Part shown: in pieces, positions 54,134 to 62,988 of the stretch | How positions within the stretch are numbered: position 1 is the stretch's first letter | How the letters are laid out: each line of letters begins with the position of its first letter | Assembly: GCF_029223865.1 (NCBI RefSeq) | Contig: NZ_CP119520.1 | Span: 5,270,001-5,334,000 of the forward strand | Direction: 5' to 3' | From: Telluria mixta | GTDB lineage: Bacteria; Pseudomonadota; Gammaproteobacteria; Burkholderiales; Burkholderiaceae_D | DNA: 64,000 nucleotides | Notes under the pieces: model-generated | What the model saw: the letters and a program-made list of their open reading frames with translations, nothing else | What the model was told of the DNA's origin: nothing | The model's database searches: none | Translations under genes and position numbers: made by a program

Positions 54134-55078
54134 ATGAATATCATTGGACCCGACGCGCTGGTCTTCGGCGTCGACGACGTCGAAGCCTGCGCACTGTACC
54201 TGACCGACTACGGCCTGACGCACGTCGGCAACGGGCGCTTCGAGGCGCTCGACGGCACCGCGATCGTCCTGGCGCACAAGGACGACGCGGCATTGCCCGC
54301 GCCGCTCGGCACCGCCAGCATGCTGCGCAAGACGATCTACGGCGTGGCCGACCAGCAGTCGCTGGACGCCATCGCCGCCGAGCTGGCACGCGACCGCGAC
54401 GTGCGCGCGCTGGCCGACGGGAGCATCGAGGCGGTGGACGACATGGGCTTCGTGCTCGGTTTCCAGGTGACCGTGCGGCGCCCGATCGGCCTGCCGGCCG
54501 AGGCGGTGAACGCGCCGGGCGCCCCGAACCGTCCCGTGAACCACACGGCCGTCGACGAGAACGCGCCGGCGCTGCCCCGCACCCTGTCGCACGTCGTGTA
54601 CTTCGTGCCCGATGCCGCCAGGGCGGAAGCCTTCTATGTCGAGCGGCTGGGCTTCCGCTGCACCGACCGCCTGCTGGGCGCCGGCCCGTTCCTGAAGCCG
54701 GCCGGCACGGATGACCACCACACGCTGTTCATGATCCAGACGCCGCCGTTCATGAAGGGTTGCGAGCACTTCACGTTCCACATGGGCGGCCCGACGGAAG
54801 TCCTGCAGGCCGGCACGCGCTTCGTGAACAAGGGTTACCAGTCGTTCTGGGGCCCGGGCCGGCACAAGATGGGCTCGAACTGGTTCTGGTACTTCAACAG
54901 CCCGCTCGGCTGCCACGTCGAGTACGACGCCGACATGGACCTGCACGACGAGGCGTGGACCGCGCGTGCGATCCCGATGAGCGCCGACGCGTCGCAACTG
55001 TTCCTGTTCCAGCAACGTGATAAATGGGCGCCGGGCGGTCCGCCGCCGGGTGCCGCGGGTGCCGGCGAAAGGCACTGA
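54134..55078 (+). CDS. VOC-superfamily extradiol-type ring-cleavage dioxygenase (two-domain)
   Basis: The protein has 314 residues with two VOC modules: a degenerate first one (NIIGPDALVFGVDDVEACAL) and a second with the metal ligands. The likely ligands are the histidine in RTLSHVVYFVPDA, a histidine in KGCEHFTFHMGG and the glutamate in LGCHVEYDADMDLH. The layout matches type I extradiol dioxygenases, which open catechol-like rings next to two hydroxyls. In this operon it would cleave the ring made by the FAD monooxygenase, for example the 7,8-dihydroxylated A ring of a flavonoid. The stop is one nt before the Rieske gene start. Confidence 0.83.
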   Translation: MNIIGPDALVFGVDDVEACALYLTDYGLTHVGNGRFEALDGTAIVLAHKDDAALPAPLGTASMLRKTIYGVADQQSLDAIAAELARDRDVRALADGSIEAVDDMGFVLGFQVTVRRPIGLPAEAVNAPGAPNRPVNHTAVDENAPALPRTLSHVVYFVPDAARAEAFYVERLGFRCTDRLLGAGPFLKPAGTDDHHTLFMIQTPPFMKGCEHFTFHMGGPTEVLQAGTRFVNKGYQSFWGPGRHKMGSNWFWYFNSPLGCHVEYDADMDLHDEAWTARAIPMSADASQLFLFQQRDKWAPGGPPPGAAGAGERH

Positions 55079-55079
55079 C

Positions 55080-55427
55080 GTGTTCCTGTGCCGGCTCGAC
55101 GATCTCGCGGACGGCGCATCGCGCGGCTTCGATCCCGGCCGGACCGGCCAGGACACGGTGCTGCTGGTGCGCCGGGGTGCTACGATCCATGGCTGGCGCG
55201 ACGCCTGTCCGCATCACGGCGGCACGCCGATGGCCTGGCGCAAGGACGCGTACCTGAACGCCGCGCGCGACCGCATCGTGTGCGCGGCGCACGGTGCACA
55301 ATTCGACATCGAGACGGGTGTCTGCACGCTGGGGCCCTGCCTGGGCCAGCGGCTGCAACCCGTCGAACTGACCGTCACGGCGGCGGGAAACATCAACATT
55401 CGCCTGGAAGGCGAAGAGGAGACATGA
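55080..55427 (+). CDS. Rieske [2Fe-2S] ferredoxin-type protein
   Basis: The product has 115 residues from the GTG at 55080, which comes one nt after the upstream stop, with an AAGG site. The Rieske ligands are complete: CPHHGGTPM (Cys-x-His) and CAAHGAQFD (Cys-x2-His). It begins VFLCRLDDLADGASRGF and lacks a signal, so it is cytoplasmic. It likely serves as an electron carrier for an oxygenase of this operon. The neighbouring FAD monooxygenase normally needs only NAD(P)H, so its exact partner is uncertain. Similar ferredoxin genes sit in fde-type clusters. Confidence 0.88.
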   Translation: MFLCRLDDLADGASRGFDPGRTGQDTVLLVRRGATIHGWRDACPHHGGTPMAWRKDAYLNAARDRIVCAAHGAQFDIETGVCTLGPCLGQRLQPVELTVTAAGNINIRLEGEEET

Positions 55428-55428
55428 C

Positions 55429-56559
55429 ATGGCAGTGCCAGTCAAGAAGGTTCTGATCATCGGCGGCGGCTTTTCCGGGATGGCCGCCGCGATCCAGCTG
55501 CGCAAGCAGGACATCGACGTCGACGTGGTCGAGATCGACCCGGGCTGGCGCTCGTACGGCGCCGGCATCAGCCTGGGCGGCGCGACCATGCGCGCGCTCG
55601 TGCAACTGGGCGTCATCGATGCCTTCCTGGCCGAGGGCGCCGCGTCCGACGGCGTCGAAATCCACATCCCGACCGGCCAGAAGGTCGCGGAACTGCCGAC
55701 GCCGCGCCTGGCCGGTCCCGACGTTCCCGGCAACGGCGCCGTCATGCGCCCCGTGCTGGCGCGCATCCTGGCGGATGCCACGCGCGCGTCGGGTGCCAAT
55801 GTGCGGTTGGGCACCACGTTCACGCGGATCGAGCAGGACGCGGGCGGCGTCGACGTCACGTTCACCGACGGCACTACATCCCGCTACGACCTCGTGATCG
55901 GGGCCGACGGCCTGTATTCGAAGGTGCGCGAAGCGGTGTTCCCGGACGCGCCGAAGCCGCAGTACACCGGCCAGGGCGTGTGGCGCGCCGTGCTGCCGCG
56001 TCCCGCCGACATCAACGGCACCATGATGTGGCTGGGCCCGAAGATCAAGCCGGGCCTGAATCCGGTGTCGAAGGACGAGATGTATCTGTTCGTGACGGAA
56101 GACCGCGCGACGAACGACTACATCGACCCGGCCGAGTTCCTGGCGCGCGTGAAAGCGCTGCTCGCACCATTCCCCGACCCGCGCCTGCAGCGCGTGCGCG
56201 AGGCGCTGAACGAGGACTCGCAGATCATCTACCGCCCGCTGGAAAGCCTGCTGATGCCGAGCCCCTGGTACAAGGGCCGCGTCGTCCTGATCGGCGACAC
56301 CGTGCACGCGACGACGCCGCACATGGCTTCCGGCGCCTGCATCGGCATCGAGGACGCGCTCGTGCTGGCCGACGAACTCGCGCGCGCCGGCAGCGTCGAC
56401 CAGGCGCTGGACCGTTACCTGGCGCGGCGCTGGGAGCGTTGCCGCATGGTCGTGCAGAACTCGAGCCGCCTGGGCGAGATCGAAATCGCCGGCGGTGACA
56501 AGGAAGAACATGCCCGCATCATGCGCGCGACGCTGGCGGCGCTCGCAGCACCCATCTGA
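55429..56559 (+). CDS. FAD-dependent aromatic monooxygenase (group A hydroxylase)
   Basis: The product has 376 residues. The FAD motif is VLIIGGGFSGMAAAIQLRK, the DG-type motif is YDLVIGADGLYSKVREAVF and the GD motif is RVVLIGDTVHATTPHMASGA. These define the p-hydroxybenzoate-hydroxylase-like class, which adds a hydroxyl next to an existing phenolic OH. In the fde cluster of Herbaspirillum the equivalent enzyme hydroxylates naringenin at C8; that role fits here but is inference. It starts one nt after the Rieske gene stop and is followed 9 nt later by a cyclase-family gene. Confidence 0.88.
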   Translation: MAVPVKKVLIIGGGFSGMAAAIQLRKQDIDVDVVEIDPGWRSYGAGISLGGATMRALVQLGVIDAFLAEGAASDGVEIHIPTGQKVAELPTPRLAGPDVPGNGAVMRPVLARILADATRASGANVRLGTTFTRIEQDAGGVDVTFTDGTTSRYDLVIGADGLYSKVREAVFPDAPKPQYTGQGVWRAVLPRPADINGTMMWLGPKIKPGLNPVSKDEMYLFVTEDRATNDYIDPAEFLARVKALLAPFPDPRLQRVREALNEDSQIIYRPLESLLMPSPWYKGRVVLIGDTVHATTPHMASGACIGIEDALVLADELARAGSVDQALDRYLARRWERCRMVVQNSSRLGEIEIAGGDKEEHARIMRATLAALAAPI

Positions 56560-56568
56560 GGAGACACC

Positions 56569-57381
56569 ATGACCCGCCAATTCATCGACCTGTCGATCTA
56601 TCTCGAGAACGAACCCCTGTCCGATCCGCCGCCGCTGGCGCCGAAGATCACGTACCAGAAGCACCAGGACACGCTGCACGAATTCATGGCCATGATCCCC
56701 GGCACCACGCCGGCGGACTACCCGGACGGCGAAGCTGCGGCGGCCGAGTGGGTCACGATGACGACCCACAGCGGCACGCACCTGGACGCCCCTTACCACT
56801 TCCACTCGACGATGGACGCGAAGACGGGCGAGAAGAAGAAATCGATCACCATCGACGAGGTGCCGCTGGAATGGTGCTTCCAGCCCGGCGTGAAGCTGGA
56901 TTTCCGCCACTTCCCGGATGGCTACGTGGCCACGGCCGCCGACGTGGAAGCGGAGCTGAAGCGCATCGGCCACGACCTGCAGCCGTTGGACATCGTCATG
57001 GTCAACACGCGTGCAGGCAGCCGCTACGGCCACAACGACTTCGTGTCGGCCGGCTGCGGCATGGGCTACGAGGCGACGATGTATTTGCTGGAGCGTGGCG
57101 TGCGCCTGACCGGCACGGACGCGTGGAGCTGGGATGCGCCGTTCTCGTACACGGCCAAGAAGATCGCCGAGACGGGCGACGTGTCGCTGATCTGGGAAGG
57201 CCACAAGGCCGGGCGCGACATCGGCTACTGTCACCTGGAGAAGCTGCACAACCTCGAAGCCCTGCCGGGTCGCGGTTTCTATGTGTCGTGCTTTCCGCAC
57301 AAGGTGCGAGGGGGCTCCGCGGGCTGGACGCGTGCCGTGGCCATCGTCGACGACGCGCTGCTCGCGTTGCCGCGCAAGTAA
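56569..57381 (+). CDS. Cyclase-family (kynurenine formamidase-like) metal hydrolase
   Basis: The product has 270 residues. The family metal site is TTHSGTHLDAPYHF, and the acid-rich tail includes GHNDFVSAGCGMGYEATMYLL and a late histidine (IWEGHKAGRDIGYCHLEK). These enzymes hydrolyse amides or lactones and open rings. Here a lactone or enol-ester hydrolysis in the aglycone pathway is likely. A GGAG site precedes the ATG and the next gene starts 10 nt after its stop. Confidence 0.87.
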   Translation: MTRQFIDLSIYLENEPLSDPPPLAPKITYQKHQDTLHEFMAMIPGTTPADYPDGEAAAAEWVTMTTHSGTHLDAPYHFHSTMDAKTGEKKKSITIDEVPLEWCFQPGVKLDFRHFPDGYVATAADVEAELKRIGHDLQPLDIVMVNTRAGSRYGHNDFVSAGCGMGYEATMYLLERGVRLTGTDAWSWDAPFSYTAKKIAETGDVSLIWEGHKAGRDIGYCHLEKLHNLEALPGRGFYVSCFPHKVRGGSAGWTRAVAIVDDALLALPRK

Positions 57382-57391
57382 GGAGGGTGGG

Positions 57392-58369
57392 ATGAAATTT
57401 GCCACCTACCGCGACGGTTCGCCCGATGGTCGACTGCTCGTCGTGTCGCGCGACCTGCGCCACGCCGTGGATGCGACGGCCGTCGCGCCGAACCTGCTGA
57501 CCGCGCTCGAACGCTGGGCCGATGTCGCGCCGCGCCTGCAGGCGCTGGCCGACGCGCTGAACGACGGCCGCGCGGCCGGCGCGTTCGACTTCGACCCGGC
57601 GCAGTGCATGGCGCCGCTCCCGCGCACCTTCCAGTGGTGCGACGCGTCGGCATTCCTCAATCACGGCCGCCTGATGGAGCGCGCGTTCAACACGCCGCCG
57701 ATCCCCGACTTCGAGACGATTCCCGTGATGTACCAGGGCGCGTCCGACGATTTCCTCGGTCCGCGCGAGGACGTGCCGCTGCCGGACGAAGCGCTGGGCA
57801 TCGACTTCGAGGGCGAGTTCGGCGTCGTCGTCGACCGGGTGCCCATGGGCGCGACGCCGGCGCAGGCGCTGGCGGCCGTGCGCCTGGTCGTGCAACTGAA
57901 CGACTGGAGCCTGCGCGCCCTGGGCCCGCGTGAGATGAAAAGCGGCTTCGGCTTCCTGCAGGCGAAACCGTCGACGAGCTTCGCGCCCGTCGCCGTCACG
58001 CCGGACGAGCTGGGCGACGCGTGGCGCGACGGCCGCGTGCACCTGGACTTGCAGGTCGAGTGGAACGGCACCGCGTTCGGTCATCCGAATGGGCGCGAGA
58101 TGAATTTCGGCTTCGGGGACTTGGTCGCGCACGCGGCGCGCACGCGCAAGCTGGGCGCGGGCACCATCGTCGGTTCAGGCACCGTGTCGAATGCGGACCG
58201 CGCCGTGGGCTCGGCTTGCATTGCCGAGCGCCGCGTCGTCGAGATCATCGACCATGGCGAACCCAGGACGGGCTTCATGCGATTCGGCGACCGGGTGCGC
58301 ATGTGTGCGCGCGGTGCCGATGGCGATGCGCCGTTCGGCGTCATCGAACAGCGCGTCGTGCGCGACTGA
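57392..58369 (+). CDS. Fumarylacetoacetate hydrolase (FAH)-family protein
   Basis: The product has 325 residues from the ATG at 57392, which has a strong AAGGAGG site. FAH metal-site motifs are GIDFEGEFGVVVDRVPMGAT (E-x-E) and VVQLNDWSLRALGPREM (aspartate), with KPSTSFAP downstream. C-terminal blocks TIVGSGTVSNADRAVGSACI and FMRFGDRVRM are typical. Members hydrolyse C-C bonds of acylpyruvates such as fumarylpyruvate, giving central metabolites. It is the last step gene of the aromatic unit; a clear terminator follows at 58389. Confidence 0.9.
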   Translation: MKFATYRDGSPDGRLLVVSRDLRHAVDATAVAPNLLTALERWADVAPRLQALADALNDGRAAGAFDFDPAQCMAPLPRTFQWCDASAFLNHGRLMERAFNTPPIPDFETIPVMYQGASDDFLGPREDVPLPDEALGIDFEGEFGVVVDRVPMGATPAQALAAVRLVVQLNDWSLRALGPREMKSGFGFLQAKPSTSFAPVAVTPDELGDAWRDGRVHLDLQVEWNGTAFGHPNGREMNFGFGDLVAHAARTRKLGAGTIVGSGTVSNADRAVGSACIAERRVVEIIDHGEPRTGFMRFGDRVRMCARGADGDAPFGVIEQRVVRD

Positions 58370-58388
58370 GTTCGACCGTGTCCCTTCA

Positions 58389-58428
58389 CCGGTGCATGGC
58401 GCTTGCGCGTCCGCACCGGCTTTTTTTT
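58389..58428 (+). terminator. Rho-independent terminator after the FAH gene
   Basis: CCGGTGC (58389-58395) pairs with GCACCGG (58413-58419), with an inner GCGC/GCGC pairing in the loop, followed by eight T. It closes the transcription unit starting at 52947. Confidence 0.85.
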
Positions 58429-58491
58429 GCGCTGTGTTCGTGTTACTTCGGTAACCCGCCTAACGACCCAAGGGGGCACGACCGTGAAAGT

Positions 58492-58641
58492 CTAATGCCG
58501 CATGGGTTCAAACAGGGTCGGCAGGCTCGCGTCCGGATAGTGGGGAGCGGCGCCGGTGCCGCTCGACGATCCTGAGCCGCTCATCAAGACCATGAGTCCG
58601 GAGACGACGCCGGCGGCGACAAGTCCTTTGAGTATGATCAT
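58492..58641 (-). CDS. Small hydrophobic protein (49 aa), hypothetical
   Basis: The frame from the ATG at 58641 has GGAG 8 nt upstream. It encodes MIILKGLVAAGVVSGLMVLM, then a Ser/Gly stretch (SGSGSSSGTG) and a short Pro-rich end. This looks like a signal anchor or small exported peptide with one membrane segment. I recognise no family. It stands alone: 58370-58491 holds a terminator, and 58642-58848 shows no further gene or repeat I can name. Confidence 0.45.
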   Translation of the reverse strand: MIILKGLVAAGVVSGLMVLMSGSGSSSGTGAAPHYPDASLPTLFEPMRH

Positions 58642-58848
58642 ATTGGTCTCCAACGTAATTCTTGTTGGATCGATTATGTACACGGTCCGGGCGGATCCGC
58701 TATGGATTTTGTAAATACTAGGTATCGGTGGCGTCGATGACTGCGACCTGCGGCCGCACGCATCAATCCGTCGATAGATCCTGTTCAGGAAGCCCGTTAT
58801 CGTCGACAGGAAACAAGCGGCAGACCCGGGCCGCCCGCTTCCTCTCTG

Positions 58849-60627
58849 TCAGTGGTTGTGCCGCGGCATCCTGGCCGCGACGCCGCGGTACGGCAGCGCG
58901 AGTTCCATGCATGCACCGGTCTCGAGCTGGCCGACCGTGGCCCGGTACAGCTCCTGCCACGGCGTCTGGCTCGGCGGGACGGCCGGGAAGCCTTCCGCCT
59001 TGCGCGCCGCGATCACGTCGGCGCCGACAAGGGCGTCGCACGTGCCTTCGTTCAGGTCCACGCGGATGATGTCGCCGGTGCGCAGCCAGGCGAGTCCGCC
59101 ACCGACCGCGCTTTCCGGCGAGGCATTCAGGATCGACGGACTGTCCGACGTCCCCGACTGCCGCCCGTCGCCCAGCGTGGGCAGGTTCTGGATGCCGCGC
59201 CGCAGCAGCGCGTCGGGCGGCTGCATGTTGACGACTTCGGCCGAGCCGGGCCAGCCGACGGGGCCCGCGCCGCGGATCACGAGCATGCAATCCTCGTCGA
59301 TGTCCAGCGCCGGATCGTTGATGCGCGCGTGATAGTCGTCGGAGCCGTCGAACACGATCGCTCGGCATTCGAACACGTTTTCCCGGCCCGGGCGCTGCAG
59401 GTAGCGCTGGCGGAACTGGTCCGAGATCACGCTCGTCTTCATGATCGCGAAGTCGAACAGGTTGCCCTTCAGGACCAGGAAACCGGCCGCCTCGCGCAGC
59501 GGCCTGTCATAGGGGCGGATGACGTTGCAGTCGCAGGTCGCGCGGCCTTGCAGGTTGGCGCGCATGCTGCGGCCGGTGACGGTCGGGCGGTCGCTGTGCA
59601 GCTTGCCGACGTGTTCCAGCTCCCACATCACGGCCGGCACGCCGCCGGCGCGATGGAAGCGTTCGCCCAGGTATTCGCCCGAAGGCTGCATGTTCAACAG
59701 CAGCGGCACGTCGTGGCCGTGGCGCATCCAGTCGTCGGGGGAAATCTCGACGCCGGCATGGCGCGCCATCGCCATGATGTGCGGCTGCGCGTTCGTCGAG
59801 CCGCCGATCGCGGCATTGACGACGATCGCATCGAGAAAGGCGTCGCGCGTGAGGATCCGTGACGGCCGCAGGTCCTCGTGCGCCATGCCGACGATGCGCC
59901 GGCCTGTCTCGTACGCCATCTGGCCCCGTTCGCGGTAGGGCGCCGGAATCGCCGCGCAGCCGGTCAGCGACATGCCCAGCGCTTCCGCCAGGGCATTCAT
60001 CGTCGACGCCGTGCCCATCGTATTGCAATGGCCGGCCGACGGCGCCGATGCGGCCGCGATCTGCAGGAATTTCTCGTTGTCGATCGTGCCCGAGGCCAGC
60101 TGCTTGCGCGCTTTCCAGATCGCTGCACCGGAGCCGACCAGCTCGCCGTCGAGCCAGCCGTCCAGCATCGGGCCGGCGGAGAGGACGATGGCCGGAATGT
60201 CGACGGTGGCGGCGGCCATCAGCTGCGCCGGCGTTGTCTTGTCGCATCCCGTCGTGAGCACGACGGCGTCGATCGGGTAGCCGTGCAGGATCTCGACCAG
60301 GCCCAGGTAGGCCAAGTTGCGGTCGATCGCGGCGGTGGGACGGCGGCAATTTTCGAAGATCGGATGCAGCGGGAATTCCAGCGGGATGCCGCCGGCGTCG
60401 CGGATGCCGGCGCGCACGCGCTGCGCCAGCTCCAGGTGGATCCGGTTGCATGGCGAGATATCGCTGCCGCTCTGGGCGATGCCGATGATCGGCTTGCCGG
60501 AGCGAAGCTCTTCCGGCGTGATCCCGTAGTTCATGAATCGTTCGAGGTACAGCGCGGTCATGTCGATGCGCTCCTCGTTGTCGAACCAGTTCTGGGAGCG
60601 GAATCGGCGGGTGTGTGTGCTGGTCAT
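58849..60627 (-). CDS. IlvD/Edd-family dehydratase, probable sugar-acid dehydratase
   Basis: The product has 592 residues from the ATG at 60627 (MTSTHTRRFRSQNWFDNEER). Fe-S cluster cysteines lie in GSDISPCNRIH, LTTGCDKTTPAQ and SAGHCNTMGTASTMNALAEA. The sequence resembles L-arabinonate/D-xylonate/gluconate-type dehydratases more than the branched-chain-amino-acid enzyme, for example in the N-terminal SQNWFDN and the FIRD-like C-terminal region. It would convert an aldonate to 2-keto-3-deoxy-aldonate. It is the third gene of the minus-strand unit Gfo/Idh/MocA-DUF1080-dehydratase, so it probably degrades an oxidised sugar released by the window's glycosidases. Confidence 0.9.
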   Translation of the reverse strand: MTSTHTRRFRSQNWFDNEERIDMTALYLERFMNYGITPEELRSGKPIIGIAQSGSDISPCNRIHLELAQRVRAGIRDAGGIPLEFPLHPIFENCRRPTAAIDRNLAYLGLVEILHGYPIDAVVLTTGCDKTTPAQLMAAATVDIPAIVLSAGPMLDGWLDGELVGSGAAIWKARKQLASGTIDNEKFLQIAAASAPSAGHCNTMGTASTMNALAEALGMSLTGCAAIPAPYRERGQMAYETGRRIVGMAHEDLRPSRILTRDAFLDAIVVNAAIGGSTNAQPHIMAMARHAGVEISPDDWMRHGHDVPLLLNMQPSGEYLGERFHRAGGVPAVMWELEHVGKLHSDRPTVTGRSMRANLQGRATCDCNVIRPYDRPLREAAGFLVLKGNLFDFAIMKTSVISDQFRQRYLQRPGRENVFECRAIVFDGSDDYHARINDPALDIDEDCMLVIRGAGPVGWPGSAEVVNMQPPDALLRRGIQNLPTLGDGRQSGTSDSPSILNASPESAVGGGLAWLRTGDIIRVDLNEGTCDALVGADVIAARKAEGFPAVPPSQTPWQELYRATVGQLETGACMELALPYRGVAARMPRHNH

Positions 60628-60712
60628 CTTGCGTGTCCTGGCAGAGTGGATGGATGCGAAGATAGCGAACAACCCGTGCCGGACGCTGCGCCAGGTCCGG
60701 CACGGGGCACGC

Positions 60713-61708
60713 TCAGTCCTGCTGCGCGCGGACTTGCGGGAGGTGGTCGATCGGTTCGATCGTGATGTTGCGGAAGTAGGTTTCGGCGCCTTCCGACTGC
60801 AGTTGGATGCGGCCTTCAGTCAGTGGGCGCACCGGCTTGCCCGGTCCGTCGGTCGTCCTGAGATTGTGCGCGACCATCACCGGCACGCCGTTCACCACAT
60901 GGACGGACTCGTCGCCGTAGACGTAGAGATCCAGCGTGTTCCACTCGCCGAGCGGCTTTTCCGCATCGGACGCCGCCTCGACGTTAAACGCCGGCACCTG
61001 GATCGATACGCGTTTTCCGCCTGGCATGAAGCGACGGTAGGGATAGGGGATCGCATCGTCGCGGCCGACGTCGATATCGGCGTTGACGTTCCAGTTGACG
61101 TCGGTGAAGGAGCGCCCGCCGTTCGCGTCGCCGACGGCCAGCAGCATCCCGGTCGAGTGCGGCATGATCTCGAATTCGACCGACTGCATCCACGTGCCGA
61201 AGAAGGCGCCATAGCGGCCGTGCGCATGGTAGAGGATGCCGTTGTTGCGGGGACGGTTCGGCACCCAGTTGTTCTTGCCCCATTTGAACTGCAGTTGCAG
61301 GTGATAGTTCTTGAAGCTTTCCTTTGTGATCAGCGCGCCCCAGATCTTCCCGCTCGAGAACAGCGCCGGCGCACCATCCTCGGTCACGACGCCGAACACG
61401 TGCGTCGTGTCATGGTTCAGGCCGATCGGCTTGTCCTTCGCCGCCGGGTTATAGGTGTCTGCATAGTTCTTGTAGCCCAGCCAGCTGTCCCAGCCCTGCA
61501 GATTGCGGCCGTTGAACAGCGCCCGCGGGGTCGTCGAACGGGTGGGCACGTTTTCCAGCGTCAGCTTCGCGGCATGGAATGGCGGATCGCCGGCGACGAT
61601 CGCTTTCTGTTCCGGCGTCGAGCCGTCCGGCATCTGTCCGCCGGCGCCGGCGAGGCCCGGCAAGGTAGCGACCAGGGCGAACGCCAGCAGCGTCATACGA
61701 CTTTTCAT
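60713..61708 (-). CDS. DUF1080 (3-keto-disaccharide hydrolase family) secreted protein
   Basis: The product has 331 residues. A signal peptide (MKSRMTLLAFALVATLPGLA) follows a GGAGA site. The concanavalin-like DUF1080 domain has PRALFNGRNLQGWDSWLGY, YHLQLQFKWG, NNGILYHAHGRYG and GEWNTLDLYVYGD. DUF1080 members have been shown to hydrolyse 3-keto-glycosides made by glucoside 3-dehydrogenases. The window contains such a dehydrogenase (49260-51550) and ThuA- and Gfo/Idh/MocA-type genes. It is likely a periplasmic 3-keto-O-glycosidase complementing the C-deglycosidase. It lies between a Gfo/Idh/MocA gene and a sugar-acid dehydratase. Confidence 0.86.
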   Translation of the reverse strand: MKSRMTLLAFALVATLPGLAGAGGQMPDGSTPEQKAIVAGDPPFHAAKLTLENVPTRSTTPRALFNGRNLQGWDSWLGYKNYADTYNPAAKDKPIGLNHDTTHVFGVVTEDGAPALFSSGKIWGALITKESFKNYHLQLQFKWGKNNWVPNRPRNNGILYHAHGRYGAFFGTWMQSVEFEIMPHSTGMLLAVGDANGGRSFTDVNWNVNADIDVGRDDAIPYPYRRFMPGGKRVSIQVPAFNVEAASDAEKPLGEWNTLDLYVYGDESVHVVNGVPVMVAHNLRTTDGPGKPVRPLTEGRIQLQSEGAETYFRNITIEPIDHLPQVRAQQD

Positions 61709-61761
61709 GCATGTCTCCTGTTGTGGTGTGGTGGGTGTGGATGGCGGCGGCGAATTGCCGC

Positions 61762-62964
61762 TCAATGTTCCTGCAATGCGTGTCCGCCCTTGTCCGCCAG
61801 GGCGTCGGGGTCGAACGGAGAGGGCGTCATGTCGATGAGCAGGGCGTCGCGTTCGCGGTCGAGCGGCGCCGGACGGGCGCATGATGTATGTAGCGGCACG
61901 GCCCGTTTCTCGCGCCCCGACGTCACCAGGGCTTCCATGACTTCGACGGCGTGGACGATCAGGTCGGGCGCCGTGCGGTGGGCGCTCCCGTGGCGCAGCG
62001 CGATGGCGAGGTCGACGAGGCCGACGCCGCGGTAGTCCGCGACCGGCCGGCCCATGTGGTTGAGTCGGTTGGGTGTGGAGAATGGCCGGTCCGCGATGGC
62101 ACACACTGTACGTCCCTGGTCGGGCTGGAACAGGGCGGGTTCGCCGCTGAAGAAGATGGGATCGGCCAAGGCGAGCGTGCCGCCCGAGCCGTACAACTCG
62201 CCTGGCCGCAGTGTCGGGGCCGCGACGTCGAGCGAGAGCGTCAGTGCCACGGAGGCGGCGTCGAACTCGAGCACGGCGTTGAAGGTCGTCGGGACGTCCA
62301 CCGGAAACGACGTGCCGTGGAGCGGACCGCGTCGGATCGTGCGTTGCGCGGCACCCGCGCCGGCTGAGGCGAATACCTGGCGGACGGGGCCGAGCAGGTT
62401 GATCCACTGCGTGATGAAATAGGGGCCGATGTCGTATGGTGGTTCCCCGCCGGGACGGTAGAACTGGGCCGGATTGGGGTGGAAATGTTCCAGCCCCGGC
62501 AGGCCTACGAAGGCGTGCCCGAATACGGGCGTGCCGATGGCACCCTGGTCGACCAGCGCACGCGCGGCCTGGTGTGCGCCGCCAAAGAACGTGTCCGGCG
62601 CGCTGCCGATGCGTACGTTCCTGCGTCCGGCGTCTTGCACCAGTTCCGTCGCGACCCGGGACGACAGCGCAAACGGCTTTTCCGAATACAGGTGCTTGCC
62701 TGCGGCGACGATCCGGCGGTTCAGGGTTTCATGTTGGTCGGACGGCGTCAGGTTGACGACCACTTCGATGCCGTCGTCGGCCAGCAGGGCGTCCACGGTC
62801 ACGCCCGGGACGCCGTGGCGCCGACCGGCGGTCGCGGCGCGCTGCATGCTGCGCGCCGCGACCGCGCGCAATGCGAGTGCCGGCGAACGGCTGATGGCGT
62901 TCAGGTAGACGCCGCTGATGTCGCCGACACCGATGACGCCGACTCTGACAGGTTCGAACGACAT
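61762..62964 (-). CDS. Gfo/Idh/MocA-family oxidoreductase
   Basis: The product has 400 residues, opening PVRVGVIGVGDISGVYLNAI (Rossmann GxGxxxG). The catalytic-type motif is KHLYSEKPFALSSRV (EKP), followed by a second domain with GEPPYDIGPYFITQWI. It probably oxidises or reduces a sugar or 3-keto-sugar with NAD(P). It heads the minus-strand unit and is divergent from another Gfo/Idh/MocA gene (63104). A 15-bp palindrome lies 24 bp upstream of its start codon. It is only distantly similar to the proteins at 51558 and 63104. Confidence 0.9.
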   Translation of the reverse strand: MSFEPVRVGVIGVGDISGVYLNAISRSPALALRAVAARSMQRAATAGRRHGVPGVTVDALLADDGIEVVVNLTPSDQHETLNRRIVAAGKHLYSEKPFALSSRVATELVQDAGRRNVRIGSAPDTFFGGAHQAARALVDQGAIGTPVFGHAFVGLPGLEHFHPNPAQFYRPGGEPPYDIGPYFITQWINLLGPVRQVFASAGAGAAQRTIRRGPLHGTSFPVDVPTTFNAVLEFDAASVALTLSLDVAAPTLRPGELYGSGGTLALADPIFFSGEPALFQPDQGRTVCAIADRPFSTPNRLNHMGRPVADYRGVGLVDLAIALRHGSAHRTAPDLIVHAVEVMEALVTSGREKRAVPLHTSCARPAPLDRERDALLIDMTPSPFDPDALADKGGHALQEH

Positions 62965-62988
62965 GCGTTTCCTCTCGGGTGATTTAAA

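Noticed and set aside
58642..58848. Possible small RNA in the gap before the IlvD/Edd gene
   Set aside because: No promoter-terminator pair or stable hairpin could be seen.
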